From positions 1 through 43,130 of IMG/VR virus record IMGVR_UViG_3300044993_000266: a DNA stretch of 43,130 nucleotides; one strand, 5' to 3'. The notes below the pieces were generated by a model. That model had not been told where the DNA came from. It made no database searches and was given only the letters and a program-made list of their open reading frames with translations. Positions 29,916 to 38,500 of the stretch are shown here, piece by piece. The DNA comes from a virus. How positions within the stretch are numbered: position 1 is the first letter of the stretch; every line of letters starts with the position of its first letter. The translations under genes were made by a program, and so were the position numbers.

Positions 29916-30431
29916 ATGACCCTTGATCTGTCCCTCAAGACCGAAACTCGCCTGCTGATCGACGCCCTCCGCGCCGTGCCGCTCGGCCAGATCGTCGATT
30001 TCGGCACCCTGTCCGCCGCCTGCGGCCTCGACGTGACCGGGAAAGGCCGCAGCCTGCTGTCCTCCGCGCGCAGCATCGCGGCCCGCGACTACGGCGCTGT
30101 CTTCGTCAGCGAGCGCACCGTCGGACTGCGCCGCCTGCGGCCGGACGACGCCCCGACGCTCGGACAATCGGCCCGCAAGCGGATTCGCTCCACCTCGGGC
30201 GCGGCCATGAAGAAGATGGTCACGCTCGCCGAGGCGTCGAACAGCCTGGCGCCGGAAGCGCAGCGCCAGCTGAATGCCGAGATGGCGATCCACGGCCTGC
30301 TGCGCGAGATCGCGACCGATCGCACCACCGAAAGCATGCAAAAGGATACCGTGAAGCCGCCCGCGCTGGTCGCGCAGAGCTTCCTGGAGCATCTCGGGCT
30401 GGACCGCGCAGGCGATGCCCCCACGCAATGA
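29916..30431 (+). CDS. Hypothetical early protein with wHTH-like start (171 aa)
   Basis: MTLDLSLKTETRLLIDALRA, then VDFGTLSAACGLDVTGKGRS with the look of a winged helix, ending in a long helical tail (LAPEAQRQLNAEMAIHGLLR). The CGC-array leader is immediately upstream. It might bind DNA. No family name. Confidence 0.75.
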   Translation: MTLDLSLKTETRLLIDALRAVPLGQIVDFGTLSAACGLDVTGKGRSLLSSARSIAARDYGAVFVSERTVGLRRLRPDDAPTLGQSARKRIRSTSGAAMKKMVTLAEASNSLAPEAQRQLNAEMAIHGLLREIATDRTTESMQKDTVKPPALVAQSFLEHLGLDRAGDAPTQ

Positions 30432-30444
30432 AAGGCCCTCCGCC

Positions 30445-30732
30445 ATGACCCTCACGACCCGCGACGAAGCCATCCGCGACCTGGCCGACCATGCGTCGGA
30501 CCAGTGCGAGGCGCTGGCGAACAAGATGACCGCCGTGATTGACGGCGAGGACGACGACGGCGAGACCGAGCCCGAGCGGCTGTGCGGCATCGCCCGCGAC
30601 AAGCAGGGCCGGGCGGTGCTGGTATTCGCCGAGCCGGGCGTCACGAACCGCCGGACGCTGGTCTACGTCGATGCGATCCTGGCGCTGGCGAAGCTGCTGA
30701 ACGGGGAAGTGGGGGTGAACATTGATGCCTGA
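30445..30732 (+). CDS. Hypothetical early protein (95 aa)
   Basis: ATG 30445 (MTLTTRDEAIRDLADHASDQ) follows AAAGGCCCTCCGCC. Acidic middle (DGEDDDGETEPERL), then RAVLVFAEPGVTNRRTLVYV strands. Not recognised. The end overlaps the next start by 8 bp. Confidence 0.72.
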   Translation: MTLTTRDEAIRDLADHASDQCEALANKMTAVIDGEDDDGETEPERLCGIARDKQGRAVLVFAEPGVTNRRTLVYVDAILALAKLLNGEVGVNIDA

Positions 30733-31111
30733 CAAGCCCATCACCACAGCCGCTGAGATGCGGGAAGCGGCTGCGAAAGCAGTTGGCAACCTGCGCGGGC
30801 GCGACATCCCCAAGTCCGACGCCGAGGACGCTGGCGAGGGATACGACCTGGCCATCGACGAGGCGCAAGAGGCCATCCGCGCCCTGCCCGTCGCGGCGCC
30901 CGATCCTTTGGACGATCCGAGGGTGCGGGCGCTGGTGGACTTGATGAAAGCAGCACGGCTTGATCTTGCTTTATACGTAGCCAGAGATTGGCCCGAACCG
31001 CAGCGCTCGCAGTATCCGCACATCGAGAAAAAGTATCGGCTCGACATGGGCCTCTGTTACCAGATCGACGCCGCCCTTGCCGCTTTGGAAAAGGGCCGCG
31101 CCAATGACTGA
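30725..31111 (+). CDS. Hypothetical early protein (128 aa)
   Basis: ATG 30725 (MPDKPITTAAEMREAAAKAV). The first half has VGNLRGRDIPKSDAEDAGEG and is acidic; the second half is helical (DPRVRALVDLMKAARLDLAL), with less biased codons. The whole gene lies antisense under the open frame of the last leftward gene. I recognise no family. Confidence 0.68.
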   Translation: MPDKPITTAAEMREAAAKAVGNLRGRDIPKSDAEDAGEGYDLAIDEAQEAIRALPVAAPDPLDDPRVRALVDLMKAARLDLALYVARDWPEPQRSQYPHIEKKYRLDMGLCYQIDAALAALEKGRAND

Positions 31112-31355
31112 CAGCATGGCCGACAAGATCACCGACGCCTGACGCACGCTGATCGCTTGGCGCGTTCGGCCAGTGCTGCTCGCAGTGCCACAGCCACGAG
31201 CGCCGGCAGTGATCCGCGCCGAAGACGATCACCCGCTGCCGCCAAAAGCGCGACACCTCCTGCCTGTCGTAGGCGCGGGCACACAGGGACATGCTGGCGT
31301 CGGCATAGATCGCGTCGTGCAGGACGCGCGAGACATTCGACAGCCGGCCGATCAT
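30741..31355 (-). CDS. Last leftward gene: small phage protein with run-on antisense tail
   Basis: ATG 31355 overlaps the o-spanin stop (ATGA). The first 60 residues (MIGRLSNVSRVLHDAIYADA, then SMSLCARAYDRQEVSRFW, then FGADHCRRSWLWH) match a small family common next to lysis genes in related phages; members are about 60-100 residues. Here the frame stays open to 30741 and runs antisense through the whole gene at 30725-31111. The functional product is probably the N-terminal part. Confidence 0.5.
   Translation of the reverse strand: MIGRLSNVSRVLHDAIYADASMSLCARAYDRQEVSRFWRQRVIVFGADHCRRSWLWHCEQHWPNAPSDQRASGVGDLVGHAVSHWRGPFPKRQGRRRSGNRGPCRADTFSRCADTASAAVRANLWLRIKQDQAVLLSSSPPAPAPSDRPKDRAPRRAGRGWPLAPRRWPGRIPRQRPRRRTWGCRARAGCQLLSQPLPASQRLW
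31104..31142 (+). pseudogene. Truncated ORF at the end of the rightward block (12 codons)
   Basis: ATG 31104 overlaps the previous stop. MTDSMADKITDA then TGA. Probably the start of a longer gene cut off where the two blocks meet. Confidence 0.35.
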
Positions 31356-31609
31356 CTCGACCCGGCCACCGCCTGGCCCCACTCGGCAAGCGCCGCATGA
31401 CGCGCGACGCAATCGGTCAGCGCGGTGCGGTCGCGGCGCCAATGGACCACCACCTCCGCCTCGGTCAGCGCCCGCACCAGCAGCCTCTGCGGCAGCGCAC
31501 ATGGCACCACCAGCGCTGCTGGCGGCGGGTCAAGGCGCGCATCAACGCCCGAGCAAGCGGCGCACAGCGTCAGCGCCGAGACATGGGCGATCAGCGGTTT
31601 CGCTCTCAC
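31352..31609 (-). CDS. o-spanin-like lipoprotein (Rz1 type, 85 aa)
   Basis: GTG 31609 (VRAKPLIAHVSALTLCAACS) starts inside the i-spanin gene in another frame, as Rz1 inside Rz. LCAAC resembles a lipobox, although position -3 is not ideal. The remainder is Pro-containing and helical. It would link the outer membrane to the i-spanin and complete lysis. Confidence 0.62.
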   Translation of the reverse strand: MRAKPLIAHVSALTLCAACSGVDARLDPPPAALVVPCALPQRLLVRALTEAEVVVHWRRDRTALTDCVARHAALAEWGQAVAGSR

Positions 31610-31850
31610 GGTCGCGTGCCTCCATCCCTGCCAGCAGCTCCGCGCGTTCGGCCGCGGCGCGGGCGATGATTTCGGCCTGTCCGGCCGCGCGCGCCTGCGC
31701 GATGGCCCGCTGCGCGGCCAGCGCCGCCGTGCGGGCCTGCCAGCGCTCGCGCTCGCCTTCGCGGCCGGTCCACCAGCCATGCACCCAGACCGCGCCCAGC
31801 ACGAGCGCCGCAGCCAGCACGCGGTTCTGCCAGACAACAAGGCTCCACAT
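31542..31850 (-). CDS. i-spanin-like protein (Rz type, 102 aa)
   Basis: ATG 31850 (MWSLVVWQNRVLAAALVLGA); a GTG at 31871 adds seven residues. One N-terminal membrane segment, then a coiled coil (REGERERWQARTAALAAQRA, AERAELLAGMEARD). Gene order holin, (50 aa), i-spanin, o-spanin is typical. Confidence 0.75.
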   Translation of the reverse strand: MWSLVVWQNRVLAAALVLGAVWVHGWWTGREGERERWQARTAALAAQRAIAQARAAGQAEIIARAAAERAELLAGMEARDRESETADRPCLGADAVRRLLGR

Positions 31851-31852
31851 CG

Positions 31853-32005
31853 TCAGCGGGCTCGTGCGCACCGATCTTGCCGCACGGCGACGGATGGGCG
31901 CGGAAATCCGGCACTCCCGACAGGCCGGAACCTGCCGGGAGGCCGCGTTGCGACCGGCGGCACCGCCCAGCCCGCCGGGAACGCGATCTCGTAGGGAGCG
32001 CGCAT
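31853..32005 (-). CDS. Small hypothetical protein in the lysis block (50 aa)
   Basis: ATG 32005 follows the holin stop directly. MRAPYEIAFPAGWAVPPVAT then an Arg/Pro-rich end. Its stop is 2 bp before the i-spanin ATG. Function unknown; it could be a lysis accessory. Confidence 0.5.
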   Translation of the reverse strand: MRAPYEIAFPAGWAVPPVATRPPGRFRPVGSAGFPRPSVAVRQDRCARAR

Positions 32006-32212
32006 TCAGCGCTTGCCCCAGATGCGATAGACGCCGCCCGAAAGCACAAGGGCGCCAAGGATCGCGCGCACCAGAGCCTCGACTTCGATCACGATCACGC
32101 CGTCCTGGATCATGACGCCCCAGCCCGCCATGGCCTCCAGCGCCGCCAATGGCAGCAGCGAGAGCGCGTAGATGATGATCCGAACGGCGACGTAGTGCAG
32201 GGGATTGGTCAT
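32006..32212 (-). CDS. Holin-like protein with two membrane segments (68 aa)
   Basis: MTNPLHYVAVRIIIYALSLL and IEVEALVRAILGALVLSGGV are two hydrophobic helices joined by a short loop; the C-terminus is basic (YRIWGKR). Typical class II holin size. It starts right after the endolysin stop. It should permeabilise the inner membrane so that the endolysin reaches the wall. Confidence 0.8.
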   Translation of the reverse strand: MTNPLHYVAVRIIIYALSLLPLAALEAMAGWGVMIQDGVIVIEVEALVRAILGALVLSGGVYRIWGKR

Positions 32213-32213
32213 G

Positions 32214-33257
32214 TCACACCTCGTTTGTGGAAAGGGCCAGATTGCCCGCTGCTCGCTGCGGCAGGTGGATCGGTCGGGCAGGAAAGGTCGCGGGCCAGCG
32301 CGCGGCCAGAAGGCGCGACCTGGCGATCCGGGTCACGCTGACGGTGTCGCCCTGATTCCCGCCCAGGACGTGAAAGGCGCTGGCGTCTTGCCCGACCGCG
32401 AATCCGACGTGCCCGCCGGAGCCGCGCGAGAAGACCAGCACGCAGCCGAACGTGGGCTCGGTCGGCACGCCGAACAGCGCCCAGTTGCGCGCCCAGTAGG
32501 GGTTCGCTCCCAGCGCGCCGGGCCAGGGCTCATTCGGCAAGCCCAGCCGGATCGCCGTTTCGGCGAAGTCGCCGCACCACGGCAGCGCCTTGGGGTCGCC
32601 CAGCGTCCGCCCGTCCGACTGCAGCCAGGCGCGCAGGCGGGCGTTGTCGCGCACCTCGTGCCAGCCGTAGGGCACCATCGCTGCCGCCATCCAGGGCAGG
32701 CCGCTGGTCGTCGTCGCGGGCGCGGTCGGCACGGTCGGCGCGGGCACCCCGGCCATGGCCAGCGCGCTGCGCCGCACATCGGCCACGCGATTGGTCCAGC
32801 CCTTGCCGAAGGTCGCCCAGCCGCGCATGCGCTGCAGCGCTGCCATGCGGTTCGAGGTGGCGCGGGTGATCACCCCCGCCCGGTCGGTCGCCCCCTGCGC
32901 CGCCCGCAGCGTGACCGGGCCGATGGACCCGTCGGCCAGCACGCCCAGCGCCGCCTGCAGCCACCGCGCGCCGGTCGCGGGCCCGCTGTTGACGCCTGCG
33001 TCGAAGGCCACCAGGTCAAGGCCGGGCGGCAGGTCGTCGCCGCGCACCTTGTCCCAGTACCAGCGGCGGTAGATCGTCTGCACTTCGTCGTCGGTGATCC
33101 GGCGCAGCTCGTCCTTGGTGACACGCCGCCCCTTCCACCGTGCATAGACGCCGATGGTGATCCCCTTCATGGTGGCGCCGCCGGGGTCGTCGGGGTGCTC
33201 GGACCAGCCTCCCTCCCATCGCAGCGTGACAGCCAGGCATCGCTCGAAAGCGGTCAT
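32214..33257 (-). CDS. Two-domain endolysin: GH108 muramidase and CHAP-like amidase (347 aa)
   Basis: ATG 33257 overlaps the upstream stop (ATGA). Residues 1-165 are a glycoside hydrolase 108 domain with catalytic Glu15 (LRWEGGW) and DPGGATMKGIT, followed by a peptidoglycan-binding stretch (GILADGSIGPVT-like). After a Pro/Thr linker (170-186), residues 187-347 are a TIGR02594-type CHAP-like domain with Cys228 (PWCGDF), His283 (GGHVGF) and Asn301 (GGNQGD). It would cut both glycan and peptide bonds. No signal peptide, so it needs the holin. Confidence 0.9.
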   Translation of the reverse strand: MTAFERCLAVTLRWEGGWSEHPDDPGGATMKGITIGVYARWKGRRVTKDELRRITDDEVQTIYRRWYWDKVRGDDLPPGLDLVAFDAGVNSGPATGARWLQAALGVLADGSIGPVTLRAAQGATDRAGVITRATSNRMAALQRMRGWATFGKGWTNRVADVRRSALAMAGVPAPTVPTAPATTTSGLPWMAAAMVPYGWHEVRDNARLRAWLQSDGRTLGDPKALPWCGDFAETAIRLGLPNEPWPGALGANPYWARNWALFGVPTEPTFGCVLVFSRGSGGHVGFAVGQDASAFHVLGGNQGDTVSVTRIARSRLLAARWPATFPARPIHLPQRAAGNLALSTNEV

Positions 33258-33856
33258 GGGTCGGTCCTTTCGATGAGAGTGTAGACGACGGTATCCGTCC
33301 GGTCGTGCGTCCTGACCCCGTTGCAGTCGTAGTCCAGCGCCAGGTGAAGCTCGATCCGCCCCGCCTGCAGGTTCGGCGGTTGCGTGAGCACAAGGCGCAG
33401 CCGGGTCGGCTCGGTGGTGATCTGCCGCGCGCCCGGTATGGGGTTTCCCGGAGTCGTGATCCCGGTGTAGTCCGTGAACAGGGGCGTCGTCTCGATCAGC
33501 CGGCACTGCGCCCCAAGGCGGGTGCGCTGCGCCACCAGATAGAGGACCACCGGTCCGCCACGAACGACCGGCTCCGCAACATAGGACAGGCCGGGAATCT
33601 GCCGGATCACCCGGTCCTCGCCTGAGGCCCGCGCCACGTCCGCGCGCAAATCGCTGATTGCCTCCTGCACCGCATGCAGATCATTGCGGATCGCCGCGAT
33701 GTCCTCGGATGCGCGCCATGTCGCCTTGATCTGCGTCCAGAGCGGCGTCAGGGTGAAGATCAGCACCGCAAGAACCGCCCAGATCAGAGCGCGCGCGGCT
33801 GCCTTCTTGGCCTCTTCGACGATGAATTTGCGGGTCGATGCGAGCTGTTCGTTCAT
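33254..33856 (-). CDS. Membrane-anchored hypothetical protein before the endolysin (200 aa)
   Basis: MNEQLASTRKFIVEEAKKAA, then a membrane helix (ALIWAVLAVLIFTLTPLW), a short coiled coil (IAAIRNDLHAVQEAISDLRA) and a beta-rich C-terminal domain (RTRLGAQCRLIETTPLFTDY). Its topology puts the large domain in the periplasm. It could be a lysis regulator or a pinholin partner; not recognised. Confidence 0.7.
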   Translation of the reverse strand: MNEQLASTRKFIVEEAKKAAARALIWAVLAVLIFTLTPLWTQIKATWRASEDIAAIRNDLHAVQEAISDLRADVARASGEDRVIRQIPGLSYVAEPVVRGGPVVLYLVAQRTRLGAQCRLIETTPLFTDYTGITTPGNPIPGARQITTEPTRLRLVLTQPPNLQAGRIELHLALDYDCNGVRTHDRTDTVVYTLIERTDP

Positions 33857-33884
33857 GGTTCTGTCCGGCTGAAGTCGGGGGCGG

Positions 33885-34907
33885 TCAGCGCCGGGTATCC
33901 CGGCCCGCCGCGCCCTTCGGCTGCTTGAGCGTGAGGGTCGTCAAAAACCCCGACGACCGGCCGTATTCGTGTGTCACCGCCTCGATCCGGTAGGTGCCGT
34001 CCACGCCCGGCCGGCACCCCGTGACGCGGCACAGGCCCTCGGGCTGCGCCGCGATATTGCCCTCGATCACGACCTGGCCTTCGCCGGATTTCCGGTCGGC
34101 CTCCTGCGCGTCCGAGCGCGCACGCGCTTGCGCCGTCTCCGCATCTGGCGCCGGCATGATCGCAGTGCGGATTGTCCGGGCGCCCTCGGTCCCGGTCGCC
34201 GCCTCAACAAGGCGCCAGGCGGCGGCGCGCAGGTCGTAATACCGGACCGCGACCTTTTCCTCGGCGTTCCGGCCCAGGATCGGGGCGATGTCGTAGCGGT
34301 GCAAGTTCTCGCCCCAAACCGCCCGGATTTCCGGCAGCGCGGCGCCGCCCACCCCGACCCCGCCGTTGCGCAGGGCCAGGATCGCACGGGTCCCCACGAT
34401 CTTGAAAGTGCCGCCGACCTCGCGCGCGATCCGCTCGCCAAAGGCGGCGAAGCTCTCGTCGTCGAGCGCCAGGTAGCGCCGCGCAAGCGCCGCAAGCGCG
34501 GGATCGACGCGGACCTCGATGCCCGCCAGGCGCCCCGCGCGGGACATGGCCTCGCCGATGGTCGTGTCGTCGAGGTGCAGACGCCGCGGCTCCTTCGCGG
34601 GCCCGCGGGTGTCCATGCCCTTCGCGCCGACGGTCAGGGTCCGCCCCTCGCGCCCGCCGGAGGCGCTGATTTCGTCCACGACGCCCGTAAAGGCCGGGCC
34701 GACCCCGCGACCCTCCCATCCCAAAAAGACCTCGACCTGGGCGCCCGGCTGCGGCATGACGATCTGGCCGTCGGTGTCGTCCAGCACCAGCGACGCCGTG
34801 TCGCTCGTCTGCCCCGCCTGGTCGTTGACGGTCAGGCTGATCAGGCGCGACAGCAGCCGATCGGTGATGTCGGTCCCGCCGACCACGACCTTGACGATGG
34901 CGCGCAT
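33885..34907 (-). CDS. P2 gpD-like baseplate hub protein (340 aa)
   Basis: Family marks: MRAIVKVVVGGTDITDRLLS, then LISLTVNDQAGQTSDTASLV, LDDTDGQIVMPQPGAQVEVF, LGWEG, and the C-terminal IEAVTHEYGRSSGFLTTLTL. This is the hub that carries the spike (gp27-like fold) and closes the tube. P2 gpD is 387 residues. It follows gpX, as in P2. Confidence 0.92.
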   Translation of the reverse strand: MRAIVKVVVGGTDITDRLLSRLISLTVNDQAGQTSDTASLVLDDTDGQIVMPQPGAQVEVFLGWEGRGVGPAFTGVVDEISASGGREGRTLTVGAKGMDTRGPAKEPRRLHLDDTTIGEAMSRAGRLAGIEVRVDPALAALARRYLALDDESFAAFGERIAREVGGTFKIVGTRAILALRNGGVGVGGAALPEIRAVWGENLHRYDIAPILGRNAEEKVAVRYYDLRAAAWRLVEAATGTEGARTIRTAIMPAPDAETAQARARSDAQEADRKSGEGQVVIEGNIAAQPEGLCRVTGCRPGVDGTYRIEAVTHEYGRSSGFLTTLTLKQPKGAAGRDTRR

Positions 34908-34911
34908 GGCC

Positions 34912-35145
34912 TCAGTCCCAGAGCCGGGTCAGCCGCACGTCCGGCTCGCGGCCCCGCGCTGCCGGGATCGGCAGGCGCACGACCGTGCCGACCGGCAGGT
35001 ATGCCCCCAGAGCCGCAAGGCCTGGGTTGGCGTCCAGCACCGCCTCGACGAGGCCCGGCATCGGGCGACGAAAGCGCCGCCAGACGATCCGCGGGACCGT
35101 CACGCCCTCGCTCTCGACCGTCACAGTTTCGAACGTGCCGCTCAT
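34912..35145 (-). CDS. P2 gpX-like tail protein (77 aa, LysM-type)
   Basis: Family motifs are EGVTVPRIVWRRFRR, PGLVEAVLDANPGLAALGAY and LPVGTVVRLP, the LysM-like gpX pattern. It sits between U and D, as in P2-type phages, and links the hub with the wedge. Start overlaps the U stop by ATGA. Confidence 0.9.
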   Translation of the reverse strand: MSGTFETVTVESEGVTVPRIVWRRFRRPMPGLVEAVLDANPGLAALGAYLPVGTVVRLPIPAARGREPDVRLTRLWD

Positions 35146-35564
35146 CGCACCAGCGCCTCCATGATCCCGGCGAAGGCGCCAAGGCTCGGACCCGGCGCCT
35201 TGCGCAGCCGGATCGTGACGTCGAGCTTCTTGCCCACCCCGCGCGCGTCGAGAAACTCCGATCGGACATCGACCCCGAGGATCGCGTGCCAGCCGTAGGG
35301 CCGGCCGTCGCCGCGGATCAGGTATTGCGGCTGTCCGCTCGCCTGCATCGCCGCCAGGACTGCGAGACCGCTCCGGCCGCCCAGCGCTTCGGGGAACAGC
35401 CGCCCGGTGAGCGTGATCTCGCTCGTCCCCGGCCCGACGTATTCAAGCGGCGCCGCAGTCCCGACCACTGGCTTGACGACGAAATCGGACTCGCTGCGCT
35501 CGTCCGTCTCGTGAACGTTGAATGGCGCGACCTCGATCCGCAGGGCTCCGAGCAAATACAGCAT
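35142..35564 (-). CDS. P2 gpU-like tail completion protein (140 aa)
   Basis: MLYLLGALRIEVAPFNVHET, then GPGTSEITLTGRLFPEALGG and PYGWHAILGVDVRSEF are the gpU pattern. It binds the tail tip and closes the tube at the baseplate side. Start overlaps the tape-measure stop by one base. Confidence 0.9.
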   Translation of the reverse strand: MLYLLGALRIEVAPFNVHETDERSESDFVVKPVVGTAAPLEYVGPGTSEITLTGRLFPEALGGRSGLAVLAAMQASGQPQYLIRGDGRPYGWHAILGVDVRSEFLDARGVGKKLDVTIRLRKAPGPSLGAFAGIMEALVR

Positions 35565-38500
35565 CAGGATCGGACCCCCATGTCGGCGTTGATGGCCCGC
35601 AGCATGGTCGCGATTTCGCGGTCGAGCATGGCACGGACCTGGCGTGCGGCCTCGGCGGGGTCGGAGACGCCATTGACCACGATGTCGCCGAAAGACACGG
35701 TGACCGGCGCGGGCGTTCGGCTCGCGCTGCCCATGCGCGCAAAGAGGGTCTCGACGCGCTGGTCCAGATCCGACAGCGGCGTGATCCGCCCAGCCGTGTG
35801 CGGCGTGAACAGCTCCGGCTCGCGCTCGCCTACCAGGAACGACCCGCTCGGCCAGACCGGGCCGCCGGTCGCGCGCCCGCCCGACCGCGGGCGCGGGTTG
35901 ATCCCGCGGCTTGGATAGCGGGGGCTGTCAGCCGCCAGACGCGGCGTCCCGACCCGGTCGAGCGCGGCGTTGAGCCGTCCGACCGCGGCTGCGGCCGAGT
36001 CGATGGACGATGTGTCCACGACCGGCGTGACCGTCACCGCCAAGGCGTTGATGATCTCCGTGCCCAGTCGGTCGGCTTCCTGCTGCGCCGCGACGCCGCC
36101 CTGGGCGATGGCCGCAACATAGGCATCCAGATCGGCGCGAACGGCGTCTGGCAGGCCTTCGGTCATCCGGTCCAGCTCCGCCTCGGCCTCGGCAACCGCT
36201 TGGCGGAAGGGCGCAAGCGCCTCGGGCCCGACGCCCGACCGCTGCGCCTCAGTCGCGGCTGCCGCCCGAATCCGAGCCACCTCGCGCGCGGCGTCGAGAG
36301 TCGCGGCCGCGTCAGCTGCGCTGCGCAGCGGCGCCGGGGCGGTTGGGTTGAGCGCGGCGTTGAGCCGTCCGACCGCGGCTGCGGCCGAGTCGATGGACGA
36401 TGTGTCCACGACCGGCGTGACCGTCACCGCCAAGGCGTTGATGATCTCCGTGCCCAGTCGGTCGGCTTCCTGCTGCGCCGCGACGCCGCCTTGGGCGATG
36501 GCCGCGACATAGGCGTCCAGATCGGCGCGGACGGCGTCCGGCAGGCCTGCGGTCATCCGGTCCAGCTCCGCCTCGGCCTCGGCAACCGCTTGGCGGAAGG
36601 GCGCAAGCGCCTCGGGCCCGACGCCCGACCGCTGCGCCTCAGTCGCGGCTGCCGCCCGAATCCGGGCCACCTCGCGCGCGGCGTCGAGAGTCGCGGCCGC
36701 GTCAGCTGCGCTGCGCAGCGGCGCCGGGGCGGCCGGGTCGGCCTCCTCCATGCCCAGAAGGCGCCGGATCGGCGCGGGGATTTCCGGCCAAGTGATGATG
36801 CTGCTGAGGTCGATGCTGCCGACGGCGTCGATGATCCGGCCGGGCAGCCCGGCGAACCAGTCGACGATGTCGAAGAACGGCGCAATGAACGCTTGCGCGA
36901 ATTCGTAGCCTTTCTGCTCGAACGCCGCCTTTTCCTCGTCGGTCAGCGTTTCCTGCGTGAAGAAGGCCGAGATCGCCGCGCCCAGGCTGCTAAATATGTT
37001 GGCCAGCCCGCCCCAGGCATCGGCAATCAATTGTCCCAGAGGCGCAAACCACTCAAGGATCGGGCGAGCAGCTTCCAAATAGGGCTGAAGCCGTTCGCCC
37101 AAGGCCCGCCCGACCCCCGCAAAGACCGCCGAGATGCGGTCCCAGTAGCGCCAGATCACAACGCCTGCGGATGCAATCGCACCGACCGCGGCGCCGATCG
37201 CGGCCAAGGCCGGCGCGCTCAAGCCGCCGACCGCCGCCCCCAGTGCGGTTATGCCAGCGGACAGCATCCCGAAACCCGGGATCGACCGGACAAGCACGGC
37301 AATCGCGTCGCCGATTCGCGCCAGGATGCCCGGCATCTGGCCGGTCGCTCGGGAGGCCAGCAGGGCGCGCAGCTGCAAGGTCGCGAAGAAACCCGCAACG
37401 GGCGTGCCCAGCGCCGTGATGGCGCGCAGGCCCCCAGCGAGCATGTAGAGCGCGCCGCCCTTGCCCAGCAGACCGATGAAAGTCAGCCCGGCCGCCGCGA
37501 CGCGCAGACCGATCAGCGCCGCCGTCGTCCCGATGACGGCCTTGGTCAGCTCTGGATTCGCCTCAATGAAGCTCGTCACGGGCAACATCAGCCTGGTGAA
37601 CTCGCGCACCAGCTGCGTCAGCGTGGGCAGCAGCGCCGTGCCGATCGCTATCTGGACGCCCTCGACCGCCGACTGGAACGCCCGCATCTGGCCGTTGAAG
37701 CCGGCCATCCGCACGTCTGCAACGCGCTGGGTCTCGCCGTCCAGCGTGGAGAGCTCCGCTGTCAGCGCCTCAACGCTTCTCGCCCCCTGCCGCAGCAGCG
37801 AGGTCATTGCCGGCCCGGCGCGCTGACCGAAAAGTTGGGTCATCAGACCCGCGTCATCGGCATGGCCTTCGAGCTGTCGCATGATCTCGACGAAGGGCAG
37901 CATCCGCCCCTCGGCGTCGGTGACCTGCAAACCGATCTGCTCCATTGCTCGGGCGCTGGCGGCCAGGCTCTCGTCGAGGTCTTCGCCGTCGGCCACCAAA
38001 TCCCCGACGCTGACGTCGAGAGCCTCCATGGCCGCCTGCGCGCCCGACGTCGGCGCAAGCAAACGGACGATCGCGCCGCGCAGGGCAGTACCCCCGAGGC
38101 TGCCCTGAAAGCCCGCATCGCCCATTCGGCCGAGGATTGCGGCCGTCTCGGCAAAGTCCATCCCCGCCGCCGCCGCAAGAGGCCCCGCATAGGTGAAGGC
38201 GGTCCCGAGTTGCTCCAGGTTGGTGTTCGTGCGCGTGAAAGTCCCGACCAGGATGTCCGAGACGCGGGTCAGATCGCTGACCTGCAGCCCGTAGCCGGTC
38301 AGGATGTTCGAGACGATGTCGGCCGACCGCCCCAGGTCCATGTTTCCGGCGGCGGCCAGCGCAAGGGTCTGCGGCATGGCGCCCATGACCTGCTCGGCGT
38401 CGAAGCCGGCCATCGCCAGAAAGCCCATCCCGTCGGCGACCTGCGAGGCCGTGAACGTCGTCGTCCGGCCCAGCTCCATCGCCTGCTGGCGCATCGCGGC

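Noticed and set aside
28886-30076. 396-codon minus-strand frame across the CGC arrays
   Set aside because: Low-complexity Arg/Ala/Gly product made by reading the leader repeats backwards and over real plus-strand genes.
29460-30644. 394-codon minus-strand frame across the same arrays
   Set aside because: Same reason; it overlaps genes with clear ribosome sites on the other strand.
31877-32341. Plus-strand frame over the lysis genes
   Set aside because: Antisense to holin and endolysin, with no known motif.
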